Assembly: GCA_013349735.1 (NCBI GenBank)
Contig: DUZC01000058.1
Location: 1 to 10,741, forward strand
Source: Rhodospirillaceae bacterium
GTDB taxonomy: Bacteria > Pseudomonadota > Alphaproteobacteria > Rhodospirillales > Magnetospirillaceae
DNA length: 10,741 nucleotides
Direction: 5' to 3'
The notes below the pieces were generated by a model that made no database searches, was not told where the DNA came from, and saw only the letters and a list, made by a program, of their open reading frames with translations. Positions 7,701-10,741 of the stretch are shown piece by piece. How positions within the stretch are numbered: position 1 is the stretch's first letter; the number at the start of each line of letters is the position of its first letter. The translations under genes were made by a program, and so were the position numbers.

Positions 7701-7966
7701 GTTGAACCGAGGGAACTGCTCGAGGTCATCTCCGCAACATCGGCGATCTGTCCAAGATGCCGCTCCAACGGTGTTGCGACACTGGTGGCCATGGTCTCTG
7801 GACTAGCGCCAGGCATGGATGCCTGTACCGATATCGTTGGAAAATCAACTTGGGGCAGGGGAGCGACGGGTAGCAAAAAGAAGGCGACAGCCCCGGCCAA
7901 AGTTAAACCCAGCGTCAGCAGGGTCGTGGCCACCGGGCGCGAGATGAACAGGCCGGACGGGTTCAC
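4709..7966 (-). CDS. mdtC: MdtC/MuxC-like RND multidrug efflux pump subunit
   Basis: A 1085-residue inner-membrane proton/drug antiporter of the RND (HAE1) family. The N-terminus F-I-S-R-P-V-A-T-T-L-L, then L-P-V-A-P-L-P-Q-V-D-F-P and P-G-A-S-P-E-T-M-A-T-S-V-A-T-P-L-E-R, closely match E. coli MdtC as I remember it. Proton-relay residues are present: Asp401-Asp402 in TM4 (G-F-V-V-D-D-A-I-V-V-L-E-N) and Lys975 in TM10 (G-I-V-K-K-N-A-I-M-M). The usual twelve membrane segments with two large periplasmic loops are evident from the hydrophobic blocks. It is about 60 residues longer than E. coli MdtC (1025 from memory), largely because of an Ala/Ser/Thr-rich insertion at about 775-831. The GTG start at 7966 overlaps the MdtB-like stop (GTGA), with only a weak binding site ahead of it. 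In E. coli, MdtB and MdtC form a mixed trimer (two B, one C) exporting novobiocin and bile salts; the substrate here is unknown. Confidence 0.95.
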   Translation of the reverse strand: MNPSGLFISRPVATTLLTLGLTLAGAVAFFLLPVAPLPQVDFPTISVQASMPGASPETMATSVATPLERHLGQIADVAEMTSSSSLGSTRITLQFGLNRDIDGAARDVEAAINGARVDLPAALRANPTYRKVNPADAPIMVLAMTSASLTQGQVYDSAATVLQQSLSQVEGIGQVAVGGSSLPAVRVEVNPHSLFKYAIGLEDIRAALASANAHSPKGAIEEGDRHFQLYTNDQASRAAEYRPLVVAYRNNSAVRLSDVAEVVDSVEDLRNQGLANGNPSVLVILYRQPGANIIETVDRVKALLPDLRASIPTAIDLNIAVDRTSTIRASLKDVERTLLISVGLVVLVVFAFLRDVRATLIPTVAVPVSLIGSFGAMYLLHYSLDNLSLMALTIATGFVVDDAIVVLENVVRLMEAGMPRRQAALQGAKEVGFTVLSMSLSLVAVFLPILLMGGIVGRLFREFAATLSVAILVSLVVSLTTTPMMCATLLRVSKDRPHSRLYDKSGRWFEMLLKGYRASLDVALGHPALTMLALMATIGLNIYLFVVVPKGFFPQQDTGRLVGGVQADQSISFQLMRDKMVQFVNIIKDDSAVNTVVGFTGGAQTNSGFVFVSLKDIKDRALSADQVIGRLRGKLAQVPGASLFLQSVQDVRIGGRVGNAQFQYSLQADHLNDLRLWVPRLTDALRHDPTLTEVNTDQQDKGLQTDITIDRPTASRLHLAASQIDNTLYDAFGQRQVSTIFNPLNQYHVILELAPRYWQNPDILNQLFVSTQGGPPAGSQLTNAPAGTSTKQSAASVAGDAARNLSANTLAATGNAAVSTAAAVSTNAETLIPFSAFASYRPGSTPLAVNHQGHFAAGTISFNLAPGKSLSDAVSAVARAQQSIGMPASIHGNFAGTAKAFQESLANQPLLILAALASVYIVLGILYESYIHPITILSTLPSAGVGAILALMACGTEFSIIALIGVFLLIGIVKKNAIMMIDVALDSQRRLGLPPRAAIREACLLRFRPIMMTTMVAMLGALPLAMGLGDGAELRRPLGISIVGGLLISQLLTLYTTPVLYLWLDRLRLFSLNQISRRHQPKVLP
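5474..5644 (-). other. Low-complexity insertion within the MdtC-like protein
   Basis: These codons encode roughly residues 775-831, rich in Ala, Ser, Thr and Asn, between F-V-S-T-Q-G-G and I-P-F-S-A-F. The MdtB-like paralogue at the equivalent point reads Y-L-P-S-S-A-G-G-Q directly into V-P-L-S-A-I, so the segment is extra by about 56 residues. It falls in the second periplasmic loop, in the region facing the docking domain. It keeps the reading frame, and similar Ala-rich inserts occur, from memory, in some other proteobacterial MdtC-type pumps. Confidence 0.7.
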
Positions 7967-10741
7967 GGCGAACGGCTCTGTCCGGATCCCGCGTCGCCGC
8001 GCACAGTGCGGGAAAGCTTTTCAAAAGCCAGATAGATCACCGGGGTCGTGAACAAAGTCAGGAGTTGGCTCAGGATCAGGCCGCCAACGATGCTGATACC
8101 CAAGGGATGGCGCAGTTCCGATCCTGTTCCGGTTCCCAGCATCAAAGGCAATGCACCAAATAACGCGGAAAGCGTGGTCATCAGGATCGGCCGGAAGCGC
8201 AACATGCAGGCCTGATAAATCGCCTCACGCGGGGTTTTGCCCTGATTTCTTTCTGCATCAATCGCGAAATCTACCATCATGATGCCGTTCTTTTTCACAA
8301 TGCCCATCAGCAGGATAATGCCGATAATTCCCAACACACCAAGATCGGTGCGGGCGACGATCAGGGCCAGTAAGGCGCCGATGCCTGCCGACGGCAAGGT
8401 CGAGAGGATGGTGATGGGATGGATGTAGCTTTCGTAAAGCACACCCAAAACGATATACATGGTGACCAAAGCCGCCAGAATCAGATAGATCTCGTTGGTC
8501 AAAGAGCCCTGGAAGGCCAGGGCCGCTCCTTGAAAGCGGGTCAGGACGCTGGCGGGAAGCTGGATCTCCGCGCTCACCGCGCGGATGGCGGTAACGGCTT
8601 CTCCGAGCGAGGCGCCCGGTGCCAGATTGAAAGAAATGGTGGTGGCGGGAAACTGGCCCAAATGATTGATTTGTAAAGGGACCGTCCGTTCTTCCACCTG
8701 CGAAATGGCCGAAAGGGGGACCTGACCGCCGGCAGAGGAGGGCAGATAAAGCCCGGCCAGGGATTTCAAATTGGCCTGGGTTGCGGGATCGCTTTCAAGA
8801 ATAACCCGGTATTGGTTGGATTGCGTAAAAATGGTCGAGACGATGCGTTGCCCGAAGGCATCGTAAAGCGCGTTGTCAACGGTGGCTGGCGTGATGCCAA
8901 ACCGCCCCGCAGTATCCCTATCAATTTTCACAAAGGCGGCCAGGCCCCGTTCCTGGGCATTGCTGGTGACGTCGGCCAATTCCGGGCGCAGAGCCAGTTT
9001 GGCGAGCAATCGCGGTACCCAAACCGACAGTTCATCGGGATTGGCGTCTTGCAATGCGAACTGATATTGCGTGCGGCTGACGGTGGCGTCAATGGTCAGA
9101 TCTTGGACCGGCTGCATGTATAGTTCGATCCCGGCGACCCCGGCGACGGCTGTCTGCAAATGGCTGATAACTTCGCTGGCTGTTGCCCGGCGGAGGTCCT
9201 TGGGTTTGAGATTGATCAGCATGCGTCCGCTGTTCAGGGTATTGTTAATGCCGTCGACCCCGATAAACGAGGTCAGGCTTTCCACATCCGGATCCTTAAG
9301 AATGGCTGCCGCCAGCGCTTGCTGCCGATCGGCCATGGCGGCAAAAGACACGGATTGTGGTGCCTGCGAAATGGCTTGGATCAGGCCGGTATCTTGGACC
9401 GGAAAAAACCCTTTGGGGATAGCCATATAGAAAACAACCGTCAGAACTAAGGTCGCCAGAGCAACGGCCAGGGTGATGCGGGCATGATTAAGCACCCAAC
9501 GCAGGGCCGTCCCATAAGCCTTGAGTAAAGATTCAAACTGGTTTGTTGCCCAATGATTGACTGCCGAATTTTCGGTAGGTGGGCGATAGCGAAGCAATTT
9601 GGCACAGAGCATCGGGACGAGAGTGAGGGATACCGCAGCGGAAATCAGGATGGTCACCGCCAAGGTAATGGCAAATTCACGAAAAAGCCGTCCGACCACA
9701 TCGCCCATGAACAAAAGTGGAATCAGTACGGCAATCAATGAAATGGTTAAGGAAACGATGGTGAAGCCGATCTGTTCCGAGCCTTTCATTGACGCTTCAA
9801 AGGGGCTCTCTCCCTCTTCGATATAGCGCGCAATATTTTCAATCATGACGATGGCGTCGTCGACCACGAAGCCGGTGGCGATGGTTAAGGCCATCAAGGA
9901 CAGGTTATTGACCGAGAAACCCGCCAAATACATAACGCCGAAGGTCCCCACCAGCGAAAGGGGTACGGAAAGGCTAGGAATGATTGTGGCGGGGATGTTC
10001 CTAAGAAACAGAAAAATCACCAGAACCACCAGGATGACTGCCAAGCCTAATTCAAACTCAACATCGGCAACAGACGCGCGAATGGTCCCGGTTCGATCGG
10101 TCAGTACCTTGACATCGACCGAGGCCGGCAAGGCATGGCGCAAATCCGGCAGCAGGGTCTTAATGGAATCAACAACCTGGATAACATTGGCACCGGGCTG
10201 ACGCTGGATATTGACGATGACTGCCGGTGTGCCGTTCATCCAAGCGGCTAATTTGGTGTTTTCCGCGCCGTCAATCACTTTAGCAACATCCGTCAATTTG
10301 ACCGGTGCTCCGTTGCGAAAGGCAACAACAATGGCGCGATATTCCGCGGCGCTTTTTAATTGGTCATTGGCATTTATGGTATAGGCCCGCATCGGTCCGT
10401 CGAAACTGCCTTTGGCGATGTTGACATTGGCCGAAGCGATACTCGTGCGCAGATCATCTATATTCAGGCCATAAGCCGCTAAGGCCGCCGGATTGGCCTG
10501 AATACGAACGGCAGGCCTTTGGCCGCCGGCAATGCTGACCAGACCGACCCCCGCCAGCTGCGAAATTTTTTGCGCGATACGGCCATCGGCCAAGTCCTCT
10601 ACCTCGGTCAATGGCAAAATATCAGAGGTAATGGCCAGCGTTAGGATCGGCGCGTCAGCGGGGTTGACCTTGGCATAAATAGGCGGGGCCGGAAGGTCCG
10701 TCGGTAGCAGATTGCCGGCAGCATTGATAGCAGCTTGGACT
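7963..10741 (-). CDS. mdtB: MdtB/MuxB-like RND multidrug efflux pump subunit (5' end outside window)
   Basis: An inner-membrane RND (HAE1) proton/drug antiporter cut by the right edge; 925 residues are visible. The open frame continues unbroken to the edge, beginning V-Q-A-A-I-N-A-A-G-N-L-L-P, which aligns with E. coli MdtB near residue 116, so about 115 residues are missing and the full length would be about 1040. The TTG at 10617 is an internal Leu codon, not the start. Further MdtB-like marks are Y-A-K-V-N-P-A-D-A-P-I, G-G-Q-R-P-A-V-R, Q-R-Q-P-G-A-N-V-I and F-L-R-N-I-P-A-T-I-I-P. The TM4 pair (visible residues 294-295, G-F-V-V-D-D-A-I-V-M-I-E-N) and the TM10 Lys at 817 (G-I-V-K-K-N-G-I-M-M) are intact. 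Its TGA stop overlaps the GTG of the MdtC-like gene. A membrane-fusion protein gene (mdtA/muxA) is expected immediately upstream, past the window. Confidence 0.95.
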   Translation of the reverse strand, partial: VQAAINAAGNLLPTDLPAPPIYAKVNPADAPILTLAITSDILPLTEVEDLADGRIAQKISQLAGVGLVSIAGGQRPAVRIQANPAALAAYGLNIDDLRTSIASANVNIAKGSFDGPMRAYTINANDQLKSAAEYRAIVVAFRNGAPVKLTDVAKVIDGAENTKLAAWMNGTPAVIVNIQRQPGANVIQVVDSIKTLLPDLRHALPASVDVKVLTDRTGTIRASVADVEFELGLAVILVVLVIFLFLRNIPATIIPSLSVPLSLVGTFGVMYLAGFSVNNLSLMALTIATGFVVDDAIVMIENIARYIEEGESPFEASMKGSEQIGFTIVSLTISLIAVLIPLLFMGDVVGRLFREFAITLAVTILISAAVSLTLVPMLCAKLLRYRPPTENSAVNHWATNQFESLLKAYGTALRWVLNHARITLAVALATLVLTVVFYMAIPKGFFPVQDTGLIQAISQAPQSVSFAAMADRQQALAAAILKDPDVESLTSFIGVDGINNTLNSGRMLINLKPKDLRRATASEVISHLQTAVAGVAGIELYMQPVQDLTIDATVSRTQYQFALQDANPDELSVWVPRLLAKLALRPELADVTSNAQERGLAAFVKIDRDTAGRFGITPATVDNALYDAFGQRIVSTIFTQSNQYRVILESDPATQANLKSLAGLYLPSSAGGQVPLSAISQVEERTVPLQINHLGQFPATTISFNLAPGASLGEAVTAIRAVSAEIQLPASVLTRFQGAALAFQGSLTNEIYLILAALVTMYIVLGVLYESYIHPITILSTLPSAGIGALLALIVARTDLGVLGIIGIILLMGIVKKNGIMMVDFAIDAERNQGKTPREAIYQACMLRFRPILMTTLSALFGALPLMLGTGTGSELRHPLGISIVGGLILSQLLTLFTTPVIYLAFEKLSRTVRGDAGSGQSRSP

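Noticed and set aside
7584..8051. Plus-strand open frame of 155 codons across the mdtB/mdtC junction
   Set aside because: It is antisense to two well-supported pump genes, rich in Arg/Ala/Ser with no domain logic, and is a shadow frame.
10615..10617. TTG as the start of the MdtB-like protein
   Set aside because: The frame upstream stays open to the window edge and encodes conserved MdtB sequence (V-Q-A-A-I-N-A-A and K-V-N-P-A-D-A-P), so this codon is internal.

Overview
This window looks like an ordinary, tightly packed stretch of a proteobacterial chromosome of intermediate GC content (mid-50s percent by eye, not counted). The double-RND efflux operon, the NodT-type lipoprotein and the receiver/HDOD signalling genes suggest an alphaproteobacterium or a similar free-living Gram-negative. 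That placement is an inference, not a firm identification. No tRNA, rRNA, CRISPR array, insertion sequence or phage gene was seen.

Left part (about 20-3294, plus strand): a three-gene signalling block. A small PAS-like protein is followed by a sensor histidine kinase with a degenerate N-terminal receiver, a PAS domain and an HPK4-type kinase core. The kinase stop overlaps the GTG start of a response regulator whose output is an HDOD domain. The likely signal path is PAS input, then kinase autophosphorylation on His279, then Asp56 of the regulator, then a protein-protein output through HDOD. There is no DNA-binding domain.

Right part (3291-10741, minus strand): an efflux operon read from right to left. 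It encodes an MdtB-like RND pump subunit (5' end beyond the window), an MdtC-like RND pump subunit, and an outer-membrane factor lipoprotein of the NodT family. Every junction is a 4-base start/stop overlap. The gene order matches Pseudomonas muxABC-opmB and, for the pump pair, E. coli mdtABC. The membrane-fusion protein (MdtA/MuxA) is not visible and is expected just past the right edge. Together the products would form a tripartite pump with a mixed MdtB/MdtC trimer in the inner membrane.

The two blocks converge and their last codons overlap by 4 bases (3291-3294), so there is essentially no intergenic DNA. I found no clearly new system. The points most worth a second look are the degenerate kinase receiver, an HDOD domain that has lost the usual HD and HH residues, the roughly 56-residue Ala/Ser/Thr-rich insertion in MdtC, and the terminator-less convergent overlap.
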